Assembly: GCF_014158035.1 (NCBI RefSeq)
Contig: NZ_JACFXW010000001.1
Span: 3,326,001 to 3,390,000 of the forward strand
From: Rhizobium sp. G21
GTDB taxonomy: Bacteria; Pseudomonadota; Alphaproteobacteria; Rhizobiales; Rhizobiaceae
Length of the DNA: 64,000 nt
Direction: 5' to 3'
Position numbers and translations under genes: made by a program. The notes under the pieces are model-generated. The model had not been told where the DNA came from and searched no databases. It saw nothing but the letters and a program-made list of their open reading frames with translations. Positions within the stretch are counted from its first letter, which is position 1. Each line of letters opens with the position of its first letter. Shown piece by piece: positions 27,440 through 37,074 of this stretch.

Positions 27440-29730
27440 TCAGCCGGCGCGGCGCAACTCGCTGCGCGCCTCATCGGCTTCCAAGCGGAACTGGGCGATG
27501 CGACCGTCCATTCGGAGGCTTCGCGCGCCAACTGGTGAATGGCGGCGGTCGTTTCCTCCACCATGGCGGCGTTCTGCTGGGTCATGCCGTCGATGGCGTT
27601 GACCGAGGCGGATATATGGCCGAGCGTTTCGGCCTCGTCGGCGGTCGCGGTCATAATCTCGGCGATGCGGCCGTTGATCTGGCCGACATAGCCGCCGATC
27701 GACTGCAGCGCCGCCCCTGCCTTTTCGACCAGTTCCACGCCCGTCTGCACGTCGAGCGTCGACTTGTTGAGAAGTTCGGTGATTTCCTTGGCGGCGCGGG
27801 CCGAGCGCTGGGCGAGCTCGCGCACTTCCTGGGCGACGACGGCGAAACCCTTGCCGCTTTCACCGGCCCGGGCCGCCTCGACGCCGGCGTTCAGCGCGAG
27901 AAGATTGGTCTGGAAGGCGATCTCGTCGATCACCGAAATGATCGAGTTGATCTGGGTCGACGAGTTCTGGATCGCCTCCATCGCCCTGACAGCGTTTTCC
28001 ATGATATGGGCGGACTGCTCTGTCCCGGACGCCGCCTCGCGGGCGATGCGGGTGGCGTCGCCGGCCCGCGCCTTCTGCGCGTCGACCGAGCGGACGATCT
28101 GGTGAATGGCGGTGACGGTCTCGCTGACGGCGACCGACTGGCGCTCGGTGCGCTCGGCCAATTGGTCGGCGCCTTCGCGCATTTCGTCGGATCCGGCTCT
28201 CACGGCCAGCGAATTGCGGCGGATGGCCTGCAACGCATCGGCGAGCGTCGCCATCGAAGCGTTGAAATTCTGGCGCAGGCTGTCGAGCGAGGGCGGGAAG
28301 CGCGCGTCGATCGCAAAGGCGATGTCGCCGCGGGACATGCGGGTAAGACCTTCGCCCAGCGCATCGACGACGTGTTGCAGCGTCGCTGCTTCGCGTTCCT
28401 GTTCGGCGAGGCGGCCGAGCCGCGCTTCTTCCTCGGTGCGTCTTGCGGCCTCCGCCTCGCTCTCCAGCGCCTGCTGGCGCACCAGCTTGTCGCGGAAGGA
28501 GACGAGGGCGCGCGACATCACGCCGATTTCGTCGGGCCGCTCGGCCCCGTCGATCACGGCGCCCAGATGTCCGGCGGCCACGGTTTCGGTCGCCTGCGCC
28601 AGAGTGATGAGCGGACGGAACATCCGGCCGAGGATCAGGCCGGCAAGCGCTGCGGCCGCGATCAACACGGCCAGCCCGACGACTGTCAATTGTTCCGCGA
28701 CCGTGAACGATCCCGCATCCAGTTCCTGCGTCAACACGCTCTCGGCCACATGGTAGCGGACGCCGTCGATCTCCATCGGCAAGGCGAAACCCTTGGCGGC
28801 GCCGTCCGGACGGACGATGTCGCGGCCGAATTCGTCCAGCCCCGTCATCTCGTCGGCGGATAATTTTCCGGCGGCGGCCAGGCGGCCATCGGGACCGCGA
28901 CCGATCACGTCTCCCGCTGCTGTGACGATGCTCGCCTGTTCGCTGCCGCCTTCGGCGATGGCCATCGACAGTACCGACGCCAGAACCTCGTCCTTGACCC
29001 TGAAGATGAACGTGCCGCGATGAGCGCCGAGATTGAGCAGCGGCGCCGCGAAATAGACGTCGGCCGCGCCGGTCTTGGCCTCGACGCCGATGCCTGAAAA
29101 CAGCGGCGCGACGTCATCGGTCTGCGCCGTCTTCACGGCTTCCATGGTCTTCGCCTGCAGCGCGCCGAGTCCCGTCGGCGCCCAGGCGGCGTCGCCGAGA
29201 TTGGCGGCGAAACTCTCGTCCTTCTCGTAGGAATAGACGACGTTGCCTTTGCCGTCGAGCATCAGCAGATCGGAGAAGGGGCTGGACGCCAGGAGCTTCT
29301 TGACCTCCGGCTGCAATTCTTCATGCGCCGAGAAGTAATAGCCGCTGGGACCTTCGGGCTTCACCAGCTTCTCGCGCTCGCCCGCCGGGTTGGGATTTTT
29401 GGCGACGAAGACGTCGCGCAGGGCGGCTGCGGCTTCGCCCGGCTTCTTGTCGAGCGTCTTCCAACCGCTCTTCAGGTTCACCATGGATTTCTGCAGCGTT
29501 TCGATGGCGGCCAGCGCGCCGGCCTGATCACGGATCTGGGCGATGCGGCCTTGAAGCGTGGCGACCCGGAATTCCAGAATGCTGTGCATCGCCTTGGCCG
29601 ACTGATCCACGAGGACCGAACGCGTGCCGAAATAGCTGAGCGACACCAGCGCGCTCACCGAAACGATGATGAGCGCCACGAACAGGCCGACCACCTTCGC
29701 CTTCAACGATTGAAAAATTCGGGGCATCAT
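27440..29730 (-). CDS. Methyl-accepting chemotaxis protein, frame broken near 27511-27517
   Basis: A membrane chemoreceptor. Helix 1 is at about 12-34, a large periplasmic sensor domain of about 300 residues follows, helix 2 is near 345-370, then a HAMP domain ([22 protein letters not shown]). The signalling hairpin tip is canonical ([40 protein letters not shown]). Near the C-terminus the frame breaks after LAREAS; one extra base gives [24 protein letters not shown] and a stop at 27440. No CheWRBY-type pentapeptide is seen at the end. ATG 29730 or 29727 are both possible. A CtrA-like box lies 150 bases upstream. Ligand unknown. Confidence 0.88.
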
Positions 29731-29879
29731 CCGCTCTCACCTTCGACCATGTCGGACGCGGCCTGCGCGCCGGCGGCGGCAAGACAGAACATCGAGAAGA
29801 CGTCCGCCTCGAGCTGCGACGGCGACGCGGAAACGCGCCTGATCATTTTTGTAACTATCCTACAGTTTGCCTAATTTCT

Positions 29880-29895
29880 TTAAGTTGACGTTAAC
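29880..29895. promoter_or_regulatory. Candidate CtrA box between mcp and ruvC
   Basis: TTAAGTTGACGTTAAC is an exact TTAA-N7-TTAAC match to the CtrA consensus. It sits in the divergent interval, 150 bases before the chemoreceptor start and 121 before ruvC. Chemotaxis genes are common CtrA targets, so the receptor is the likelier target. Confidence 0.55.
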
Positions 29896-30015
29896 AAATC
29901 ACTTCGCCTGTTCGACGAGTTCGAAAAGTCCAGTTCCGAGTTCTGCCAGAGCGCGCCTCTCTCTGTTTTCATCAGACGAAAATTGGACTATTGAGAACAA
30001 AAGGAGAAAATTTGC

Positions 30016-30537
30016 ATGAGCGCTTTGATTCGGATCATCGGCATCGATCCCGGCCTGCGTCGCACCGGCTGGGGCGTCATCGAGACGCTCGGCAACTCCC
30101 TGCGTTTCGTTGCGTCCGGCACGGTGACGTCGGACGACAAGGGGGATCTCGCCTCACGGCTCTGCCAGCTTCATGACGGTCTCGCCGACGTCGTCCATCT
30201 TCACCAGCCGGATGAGGCCGCCGTCGAGCAGACTTTCGTCAACAAGGACGCCACCGCGACGCTGAAGCTCGGCCAGGCCCGCGGCATCGCGATGCTGGTG
30301 CCGGCCCGCGCCGGCCTGCCGGTGGCCGAATACGCCCCTAACGCCGTCAAGAAGGCGGTGATCGGCGTCGGACATGGCGAAAAACAGCAAATTCACCTGA
30401 TGCTGAAAGTCTTGATGCCCAAGGCGGTCTTCCAGGGCAACGACGCCGCCGACGCATTGGCGATCGCCATTTGCCACGCCCACCATCTCGGCGGCGCGGC
30501 GGGCCGGCTGAAGGCGATGGCGAGGGCGGCGCTGTAG
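30016..30537 (+). CDS. ruvC: Holliday junction endonuclease RuvC
   Basis: A 173-aa resolvase that cuts four-way junctions moved by RuvAB. Catalytic acidic residues are visible: Asp in [14 protein letters not shown] (about residue 11), Glu in [11 protein letters not shown], and the Asp pair in [21 protein letters not shown] and [21 protein letters not shown] are family motifs. ATG 30016 follows AAAAGGAGAAAATTTGC. First gene of the interrupted ruvCAB cluster. Confidence 0.95.
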   Translation: MSALIRIIGIDPGLRRTGWGVIETLGNSLRFVASGTVTSDDKGDLASRLCQLHDGLADVVHLHQPDEAAVEQTFVNKDATATLKLGQARGIAMLVPARAGLPVAEYAPNAVKKAVIGVGHGEKQQIHLMLKVLMPKAVFQGNDAADALAIAICHAHHLGGAAGRLKAMARAAL

Positions 30538-30545
30538 TTATGTTC

Positions 30546-30578
30546 TTGACTTGTTCAGGAGGTAGGAATATTTCTTAC
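30546..30578 (+). promoter_or_regulatory. Promoter and palindromic operator of vapBC-1
   Basis: A TTGACT -35 box (30546-30551) and TATTTC -10 box (30569-30574) are 17 bases apart. A near-perfect palindrome, GTAGGAA-TAT-TTCTTAC (30562-30578), overlaps the -10, as expected for antitoxin autorepression. Found only 8 bases after the ruvC stop. Confidence 0.5.
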
Positions 30579-30592
30579 TCAAGGAGATCGCC

Positions 30593-30844
30593 ATGCGAGT
30601 CACATCCAAAGGTCAGGTCACGATACCCCGCGATATTCGCGAACTGGTCGGCATAGAGCCCAACAGTGAAGTCATCTTTTCCGTCGAAAGCGGCCGCGTC
30701 GTGCTGACGCCGAAGCACAGTCGCGAGCAGGTGGCGCAACAGCAGCGGCTCGCCGATTTTCTCGAGGTTCTGGATCGAATTGAAGGCACTGGGGATCAGG
30801 CGATCGATGGCGACGCCTTGATGGCGATGACCCGGGATCGCTGA
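30593..30844 (+). CDS. VapB-type antitoxin (AbrB/SpoVT fold)
   Basis: An 83-aa antitoxin. The N-terminal swapped-hairpin DNA-binding domain is clear (MRVTSKGQVTIPRDIREL, EVIFSVESGRVVLTP). The C-terminal part (about 50-83) would wrap and inhibit the toxin. AAGGAGATCGCC precedes the start. It lies between ruvC and ruvA, two bases before its PIN toxin, and has its own putative promoter with a palindrome. Confidence 0.88.
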   Translation: MRVTSKGQVTIPRDIRELVGIEPNSEVIFSVESGRVVLTPKHSREQVAQQQRLADFLEVLDRIEGTGDQAIDGDALMAMTRDR

Positions 30845-30846
30845 GA

Positions 30847-31254
30847 ATGGCTGTGCTCGTCGATACGAACATCCTGGTCGACATCGCTGTGCGGGATCCT
30901 CAATGGCTCCTTTGGTCCCGTCGTCGACTGGCGGAAGCGCGTGGCGGGCTGCTGATCAATCCGGTTATCTATGCGGAATTTTCAGTGCGCTACGCCCGGC
31001 AGGAACAGGTCGACGCCGTCCTTCCCGAGACGGAGTTTATCCGAGAGAATCTTCCCTGGAGCGCAGCCTTCGCGGCAGGCGCCGCCTTCCGGAAGTATCG
31101 AGACAGCGGCGGAACGCGTGAACGGGTTCTCCCGGACTTCCTGATCGGCGCTCATGCCGTCATTTCGGGCCATCACATTCTGACGCGCGATCCAAAGGGC
31201 TATCGACGCTATTTTCCGACCGTGCCCCTCATCACGCCCGACACTCACCCCTAA
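30847..31254 (+). CDS. VapC-type PIN-domain toxin
   Basis: A 135-aa PIN ribonuclease. Acidic active-site residues are in place: Asp6 (VLVDTNILVDI), Glu in VIYAEFSVR, Asp in RVLPDFLIGAHA and Asp in LTRDPKGYRRYFP. VapC toxins usually cut tRNA or rRNA and stop growth when freed from VapB. The gene ends 15 bases before ruvA, so ruvA is probably read from the same transcript. The frame and active site look intact, so the toxin should be functional. Confidence 0.88.
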   Translation: MAVLVDTNILVDIAVRDPQWLLWSRRRLAEARGGLLINPVIYAEFSVRYARQEQVDAVLPETEFIRENLPWSAAFAAGAAFRKYRDSGGTRERVLPDFLIGAHAVISGHHILTRDPKGYRRYFPTVPLITPDTHP

Positions 31255-31269
31255 TCGCGGACAGCTATC

Positions 31270-31887
31270 ATGATCGGAAAACTCAAAGGCGTGATCGAGG
31301 AAATCGGCGAAGACTATGTGCTCGTCGATGTTCATGGCGTCTGCTACGTCGCCCATTGCTCGGCCCGCACGCTGTCGCGCATCGGCTCCGTCGGTGAGGC
31401 GGTGGTGCTGTTCATCGAGACTTATGTGCGGGAAGACCAGCTCAAGCTGTTCGGCTTCATGAGCGGGCTCGAGCGCGAATGGTTCCGCATGCTGCAGATC
31501 GTCCAGGGCGTCGGCTCAAAGGTGGCGCTGGCGGTGCTCTCGACGCTCACCCCGTCCGAACTCGCCAACGCCATCGCGCTGCAGGACAAGACCACCATCT
31601 CCCGCGCGCCGGGTGTCGGACCGAAGGTCGCCGTGCGCATCCTCACCGAACTCAAGAGCAAGGCGCCGGCTTTCAGCGGCGACTCCGGCCAGTCGATCGG
31701 CCTCAAGCAGGAATTGGGCGAGGGCGTCGCGCCGGCGCCGGTGGCCGACGCCGTCTCGGCGCTCACCAATCTCGGCTATTCGCGGGACCAGGCAGCCAGC
31801 GCCGTGGCCGCCGCGCTCAAGAACGGCGGCGAGGGGGCCGACAGCGCCAAGCTCATCCGCCTGGGCCTGAAGGAACTGGCGCGGTGA
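31270..31887 (+). CDS. ruvA: Holliday junction DNA-binding protein RuvA
   Basis: A 205-aa subunit that binds Holliday junctions and loads RuvB. Domain I starts [24 protein letters not shown]. The two helix-hairpin-helix motifs are [18 protein letters not shown] and [20 protein letters not shown] flexible linker leads to domain III ([22 protein letters not shown]), which contacts RuvB. It is flanked on both sides by toxin-antitoxin pairs. Confidence 0.95.
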   Translation: MIGKLKGVIEEIGEDYVLVDVHGVCYVAHCSARTLSRIGSVGEAVVLFIETYVREDQLKLFGFMSGLEREWFRMLQIVQGVGSKVALAVLSTLTPSELANAIALQDKTTISRAPGVGPKVAVRILTELKSKAPAFSGDSGQSIGLKQELGEGVAPAPVADAVSALTNLGYSRDQAASAVAAALKNGGEGADSAKLIRLGLKELAR

Positions 31888-31939
31888 TCCTTACTTGTGC
31901 TATTGTTCCTTACATTGACGAATTCGCAAGGAAACTGTC

Positions 31940-32200
31940 ATGTTGATCGTCCACAGCACGCTGACCTCCAAGGCTCAAACCACCATCCCTTCTGAAGTTC
32001 GTGATGCGCTCAACTTAAGGGTGGGGGACCGAATCAATTATTTCATTGATGGAGCCAGAGTTATGTTGCGGGTGAAGAACAAGCGCGCCGTCGATCTGGC
32101 CGGATTGCTGCATGATCCGGATCGTCCCGCGGTCGGCGTGGCTGATATTGAAACGTCTATTGCCGACGCCATCGCGGATGACGTGGCGGCATCGCGATGA
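31940..32200 (+). CDS. Second AbrB-type antitoxin
   Basis: An 86-aa protein with an AbrB-fold N-terminus (LTSKAQTTIPSEVRDALNL, DRINYFIDGARVMLRVKNK). Its sequence is clearly different from the antitoxin at 30593, so this is not a local duplication. AAGGAAACTGTC precedes the ATG. The 52-base gap after ruvA has two direct repeats of TCCTTAC (31888-31894, 31907-31913) that could be operator half-sites; no convincing promoter is seen. Its stop overlaps the toxin start (ATGA). Confidence 0.85.
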   Translation: MLIVHSTLTSKAQTTIPSEVRDALNLRVGDRINYFIDGARVMLRVKNKRAVDLAGLLHDPDRPAVGVADIETSIADAIADDVAASR

Positions 32201-32595
32201 TCGGTCTTGACACCAATATCTTGTTGCGTCTGGTCCTCAAGGATGACCCGGTTCAAACCGAACTCGCGGTTGAGCTTGTTGCCGGCCTCTCGAAAGAAAA
32301 CCCGGGCTATGTGAACTGCATCACCTTGCTGGAATTCACGTGGTACCTTCGCCGGCGTCTCAAACTTGAACGCCGACTGGTGGCGGATACGGTATTCAGC
32401 CTGTTGCAGGCTGAAGATCTTGTTTTTGAAGACGAGGAATTGATCGGAGCAGTCTTGATGAGGATGTCGGACACCAGCGTCGAGTTTGCCGACACCATTA
32501 TTGCTCTACGGAACAAGCGCGACGGTTGTTCGACAACCCGCACCTTCGATACGGCTGCTGCACGGCAGTTGCCCGAAATGGAACTGCTGCAATGA
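32197..32595 (+). CDS. Second PIN-domain toxin, overlapping ruvB
   Basis: A 132-aa PIN-domain RNase. Active-site acids: Asp5 ([15 protein letters not shown]), Glu in [11 protein letters not shown], Asp in EFADTIIAL and Asp in [12 protein letters not shown]. It overlaps its antitoxin by four bases and its own stop overlaps the ruvB start by two bases (AATGA). Sequence differs from the PIN toxin at 30847, pointing to two separate acquisitions. Looks intact. Confidence 0.87.
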   Translation: MIGLDTNILLRLVLKDDPVQTELAVELVAGLSKENPGYVNCITLLEFTWYLRRRLKLERRLVADTVFSLLQAEDLVFEDEELIGAVLMRMSDTSVEFADTIIALRNKRDGCSTTRTFDTAAARQLPEMELLQ

Positions 32596-33631
32596 GCGCC
32601 CCCAATACCCTGCTGTCTCCCGAAAAGCGCGGCGACGATCTCGACACCGCGCTTCGTCCGCAGTCGCTCGACGAGTTCACCGGCCAGGCGGAGGCGCGCG
32701 CCAATCTGAAGATCTTCATCGAGGCGGCGAAGAATCGCGGCGAGGCGCTCGATCACGTGCTGTTCGTCGGCCCGCCCGGGCTCGGCAAGACCACGCTCGC
32801 CCAGATCATGGCCAAGGAGTTGGGCGTCAATTTTCGCTCGACTTCGGGACCCGTCATCGCCAAGGCCGGCGATCTCGCGGCCCTGCTGACCAATCTCGAA
32901 GAGCGGGACGTGCTGTTCATCGACGAAATCCACCGTCTCAATCCCGCGGTCGAGGAAATCCTCTATCCCGCCATGGAAGATTACCAGCTCGACCTGATCA
33001 TCGGCGAGGGCCGGCGGCGCGGTCGGTCAAGATCGATCTGTCGAAATTCACGCTGGTCGCCGCCACCACCCGCCTCGGCCTGCTCACCAATCCGCTCCGC
33101 GACCGGTTCGGCATTCCAGTCCGCCTGAACTTCTATACGGTCGAAGAACTGGAACTGATCGTTAAGCGCGGCGCTCGCCTGATAGGTCTCGGCATGACCG
33201 ACGACGGCGCGCGCGAGATCGCCCGCCGCGCCCGCGGCACGCCGCGCATCGCCGGCCGCCTGCTGCGCCGGGTGCGCGATTTCGCCGAGGTCGCCAAGGC
33301 CGAGGCCGTCACGCGCGAGATCGCCGATCGGGCGTTGACGCGGCTCGACGTCGACAGCATGGGCTTCGACCAACTCGACCGCCGCTATCTCACCATGATC
33401 GCCGTCAATTTCGGCGGCGGCCCGGTCGGCGTCGAGACGATTTCCGCCGGCCTGTCGGAACCGCGCGACGCGATCGAAGACATCATCGAGCCCTATCTGA
33501 TCCAGCAGGGCTTCATCCAGCGCACGCCGCGCGGCCGCGTGCTGACCGCGAACGCCTGGAAACATCTCGGGCTGACGCCGCCCGCCAATCTCGTCCAGAC
33601 GCAGATCGGCCTGTTTCAGGACGACGACTGA
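32592..33631 (+). CDS. ruvB: Holliday junction helicase RuvB, frame broken at 33011
   Basis: An AAA+ motor that drives branch migration with RuvA. N-terminal [15 protein letters not shown], Walker [14 protein letters not shown], and [14 protein letters not shown] are intact. In GGGCCGG at 33008-33014 one C is missing; restoring it yields [15 protein letters not shown], the family sequence. The remainder ([19 protein letters not shown], the winged-helix end) is normal. Repaired length is about 346 aa. A strain truly lacking RuvB would be recombination-impaired; a sequence error is more likely. Its ATG is inside the stop of the upstream toxin. It ends in a TGATG overlap with the next gene. Confidence 0.93.
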
Positions 33632-34532
33632 TGCTGCTGAGCCGCCGGGCCTTTCTGCGATGGGCGCTCGGCGGCGTCGCCGCCATGGCGGCCTTGGCCG
33701 GTTATCCCTTCGTGGAAGCCATGGCGTCGCCGCGCGCGGCGCGTTACCGATTTACACCGAAGAGATGGACCCCGGGCTCAAACTCCACATCGTCGCGCTC
33801 GCCGATTTCCACGCTTGCGATCCCTGGATGACTGCGGATCGCATCAGGTCTATCTGCGATCGGGCCAATGCGCTGCAGCCCGACATCATCCTGCTTCTGG
33901 GTGACTATGTCAGCGGCATGAATCTCGTGCTCGGCGAGGTCCCCGCCGCAGACTGGTCTGCGGCCATGGCGGGACTGTCGGCCCCGCTCGGCGTGCACGC
34001 CATTCTCGGCAATCACGATTACTGGGAGGATCTGTCCTTCCAGCGCGATCCGAAGACCTCCACCATCGCCGAGAAGGCCTTGGCGGCCATCGGCGTTCAG
34101 GTCTATGTCAACCGCGCCGCGCGCATCGAGAAGGACGGTCTCGGCTTCTGGCTCGCCGGACTGGGCGATCAACTGGCGCTCCGGCCGGGGAAACGGTTCG
34201 GACGGCCGGCATTCGCAGGCGTCGACGATCTGCCGTCGACCCTGTCGGGCGTCGCGACCGACGAGCCGGTGCTGCTGATGGCGCATGAGCCGGATATCTT
34301 CGATCGCGTCGACGGACGGGTCAGCCTGACGCTTTCAGGGCATACGCATGGCGGACAGATCAACATGTTCGGCTGGCGGCCGGTATCGGCGTCTCGGGGA
34401 TCGGCGCGCTATCCCGCCGGCCATTATCACGAAGGCGGACGCGATCTCATCGTGTCGCGCGGGCTCGGTTGTTCGGCCCTGCCGCTGCGTGTCGGGTCAT
34501 GGCCCGAAATCCTGTCGATCGAACTGGGGTGA
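33631..34532 (+). CDS. Tat-exported metallophosphoesterase, frame broken at 33770-33776
   Basis: A calcineurin-like phosphoesterase resembling YkuE. The N-terminus has a twin-arginine signal (SRRAFLRWALGG) for folded export. A CCCCGGG run at 33770-33776 breaks the frame; adding one base gives RWTPGLKLHIVALADFHACDP. Metal-site motifs follow: LLLGDYVSG, ILGNHDYWE, LMAHEPDIF and LSGHTHGGQINMFG. Relatives act on lipid pyrophosphates or cell-envelope phosphoesters. The ATG overlaps the ruvB stop. The 3' end overlaps the convergent acyltransferase by about 106 bases. Confidence 0.85.
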
Positions 34533-35671
34533 CCAGCGGCTCTGGCGGCGCGCATCCGCGCAATCGCCCTCTGCGCAGGCTCGTCGATGAACCTTGCCGC
34601 GAGATAGGCGGCGCCGATGGAGATCGCGGCCGCCACGCCGGTGAACGCCGCGTTGTGGGCCGCGAGTTCCGGCCAGGCGAGGCCGAGCAGGCGGCCGATC
34701 GGATAATGCAGGCAGTAGAGTGGATAGGAAAGCGATCCCAACAGCAGCGAAATCCTCGTCACGCCCCGGCCTGAGGGGCGACACATGGTGGCCAGCGCCA
34801 CGAGCATAGGCATCACCACAAGCAACGTCGGCGCGGTCAGGACGCCGCGGGCGGCGAAAGGATTGACGAGCGAAGCCAGGGCGATGGCGTAGAGGATCCA
34901 GGGATCCAGGAGCATGCGCGGAAGGCGCGGACGCAGCGCCTGCTCGATCGGCGCGCGCCAGCGATGGATCAGCATGCCCAGCGCAAATCCGTAGGCGACG
35001 CGAAAAAAACCGCCGAGGAAACTGTCGAGGCTCCAGCCGATCGAGGGGTTGAAGCCGGTCTTGTCGCCATCGAGCCCGATCCAGAACCCCGCCGCGACAA
35101 AGCCGATCCAACCGACCGCAGCGAGGATCGCCAGGCCGCGTCCCCTCAGACGGATCAGCCAGAAGAGGCCCGCGCTTGCGACCATCTCGAAAAACAGCGA
35201 CCAGGCCGGCGGATTGGCCGGGAAGATCGGCGAGGACAGCAGACCTCCCGTCGCCTCGCGCATGTGATCATGCGCCAGGTAGGGGAGGAAGAAGAGATTG
35301 GTCCACACGCTCGCCAGCGCGTCGCCGGCGCCGAGATCGGCGCGCCCGGCGGCGGCGATCGCCACGAGCCCCGCTGCTCCGAGCGTCAGGCCGATCAGAA
35401 ACATCGGATAGAGGCGCACGACGCGCCGCAGCATCAAGCCGCCGAAGCTCAGCCCGTCGGCGAGACGCGCGCCATAGGCGTGGCTGAGCACGAAGCCGCT
35501 GAGGATGAAAAACAGATCGACCGCCAGAGAGCTCTGGGTGAAGGGAACGACCGGGTGACCGAGGATGCTGATCCGTTGCTGGGAAAAATGTCCGAACATT
35601 ACGGCGATCGCCGCGACGCCGCGCAATCCGTCCAGCGTCTGGTAGCGCTGTTCGTCGGTGTTGAGGGGCAT
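34427..35671 (-). CDS. Acyltransferase-3 family membrane protein
   Basis: A 414-aa integral membrane O-acyltransferase with about ten helices. The family start YQTLDGLRGVAAIAVMFGHF includes the catalytic histidine, and FILSGFVLSHAYGAR follows. Such proteins acetylate or succinylate polysaccharides, lipids or Nod factor-like sugars; substrate unknown. ATG 35671 is chosen because GGAGACGCCGC precedes it. The last 35 residues overlap the convergent phosphoesterase gene and look unlike the family, so the true C-terminus may be shorter. Confidence 0.85.
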   Translation of the reverse strand: MPLNTDEQRYQTLDGLRGVAAIAVMFGHFSQQRISILGHPVVPFTQSSLAVDLFFILSGFVLSHAYGARLADGLSFGGLMLRRVVRLYPMFLIGLTLGAAGLVAIAAAGRADLGAGDALASVWTNLFFLPYLAHDHMREATGGLLSSPIFPANPPAWSLFFEMVASAGLFWLIRLRGRGLAILAAVGWIGFVAAGFWIGLDGDKTGFNPSIGWSLDSFLGGFFRVAYGFALGMLIHRWRAPIEQALRPRLPRMLLDPWILYAIALASLVNPFAARGVLTAPTLLVVMPMLVALATMCRPSGRGVTRISLLLGSLSYPLYCLHYPIGRLLGLAWPELAAHNAAFTGVAAAISIGAAYLAARFIDEPAQRAIARMRAARAAGHPSSIDRISGHDPTRSGRAEQPSPRDTMRSRPPS

Positions 35672-35752
35672 ATGCGGCGTCTCCATCGATGCGTCAGTGC
35701 TTTAACGCGCGAGGAAATCGATCCGCAAAAAGAGCCGCTTCTCTGGTTAACG

Positions 35753-35797
35753 AAGTGGACGCGTCGCGCCGTATTGGCGCATCGACGCGTCCACTTA
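35753..35797 (-). terminator. Long hairpin after the iolG-like gene
   Basis: Fourteen-base perfect arms (AAGTGGACGCGTCG and complement) plus an inner CGCC/GGCG stem, 14 bases beyond the dehydrogenase stop. No clear T-tract. Confidence 0.55.
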
Positions 35798-35810
35798 TCT
35801 CGGGATCGTG

Positions 35811-36800
35811 TCAGACTGCGACGCGCTTGCCCGTTTTGACGCTTTCGAGCGCGGCGTCCGCCAGCTTCAGCGCGAGCAGGCCGTCCGCGCCGGTCGGGCT
35901 GATCGCCGCGCCCTGTTCGATCGCGGCGATGAAGCTGGCGATCTCGTTGGCGTAGGCTTCGGTATAGCGGGTCATGAAGAAATCGTGCAACGGCGGGCGG
36001 GTGTAGCCTTGGCCGTTGGCGATTTCGATCGAGACCGGACGCTGGTTCTCGGCCGAGACGACGCCTTCGGAGCCGTGCACCTCGATGCGCTGGTCGTAGC
36101 CGTATGTGGCGCGGCGGGAATTGGTGATCACGGCCTGACGGCCGGACGCCGTTTCCAGGATCACCGTGGCGCTGTCGAAATCGCCGGCTTCGCCGATGGC
36201 CGGGTCGACGAGCACGGCGGCATGGGCCGAGACGGAGATGACTTCTTCGCCGAGCAGAAAGCGGGCCATGTCGAAGTCATGGATGGTCATGTCGCGGAAA
36301 ATGCCGCCGGAACGGGCAATGTAGTCGACCGGCGGCGCGCCGGGATCGCGCGAGGTGATGGTGACCATCTCGACCTTGCCGATCTTGCCCTCGTCAATCG
36401 CCTGTTTCACCGCCATGAAATGCGGGTCGAAGCGGCGGTTGAAGCCGACCATCAGCTTGGCGTTGGTGTCTTCCACGACTTTCAGGCAGGCCTCGACGCG
36501 GCCCGCATCGAGATCGACGGGCTTTTCGCAGAAGATCGCCTTGCCGGCGCGGGAGAAGCGCTCGATCAGGTCGGCATGGGTGTCGGTGGGAGTGCAGATC
36601 ACCACGGCGTCGATGTCGCTGGCGGCTTCGATCTGGCTGATCGAGCGCACTTCGGCGCCATATTGCTGGGCGAGCGCGGTCGCCGCGTCGGCGAATGCGT
36701 CGGCCACAGCCACGAGCTTGGCGTCGGCATTGCCGCTCACCGCCTTGGCGTGCACCTTGCCGATACGGCCCGCGCCCAAAACCCCGAATCTCACTGTCAT
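35811..36800 (-). CDS. iolG: Inositol 2-dehydrogenase-like Gfo/Idh/MocA oxidoreductase
   Basis: A 329-aa NAD(P)-dependent sugar/polyol dehydrogenase. The Rossmann motif is FGVLGAGRIGKVHA; the catalytic-lysine motif is FCEKPVDLD; GGIFRDMTIHDFDMARFLLGE is the substrate-site segment typical of myo-inositol 2-dehydrogenases. Start ATG 36800 follows GAGGAAGAGC. No other iol gene is nearby, so a related substrate is possible. It stands alone with its own hairpin. Confidence 0.82.
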   Translation of the reverse strand: MTVRFGVLGAGRIGKVHAKAVSGNADAKLVAVADAFADAATALAQQYGAEVRSISQIEAASDIDAVVICTPTDTHADLIERFSRAGKAIFCEKPVDLDAGRVEACLKVVEDTNAKLMVGFNRRFDPHFMAVKQAIDEGKIGKVEMVTITSRDPGAPPVDYIARSGGIFRDMTIHDFDMARFLLGEEVISVSAHAAVLVDPAIGEAGDFDSATVILETASGRQAVITNSRRATYGYDQRIEVHGSEGVVSAENQRPVSIEIANGQGYTRPPLHDFFMTRYTEAYANEIASFIAAIEQGAAISPTGADGLLALKLADAALESVKTGKRVAV

Positions 36801-37074
36801 TGTATTGCTCTTCCTCGTTTGCAGGCGCGCGCGGACCGGCTCGTTCGCCCGTGGCCCCGCTGCGCGAAATATCGGCGTGATGACTCCTCCGGCCAGCCAA
36901 ACGCCTCGCTCCGACCGGTCGCGCCCTCTCCATATCAAAATGGAATGACCGGATCAATTCAGCGCCGGTGGAATAAATGTTCCGTCGCGCCCGGCGGCGA
37001 TACAGGCGTATCGCCCTTGCTCCCCGGCCTCGAACATGCGATTTGCGAAACCGTGAACTCGAACCGAGGCAGCC

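Noticed and set aside
30593-32595. vapBC pairs as a recent duplication of each other
   Set aside because: Antitoxins and toxins of the two pairs share only fold motifs; their sequences and gene overlaps differ.
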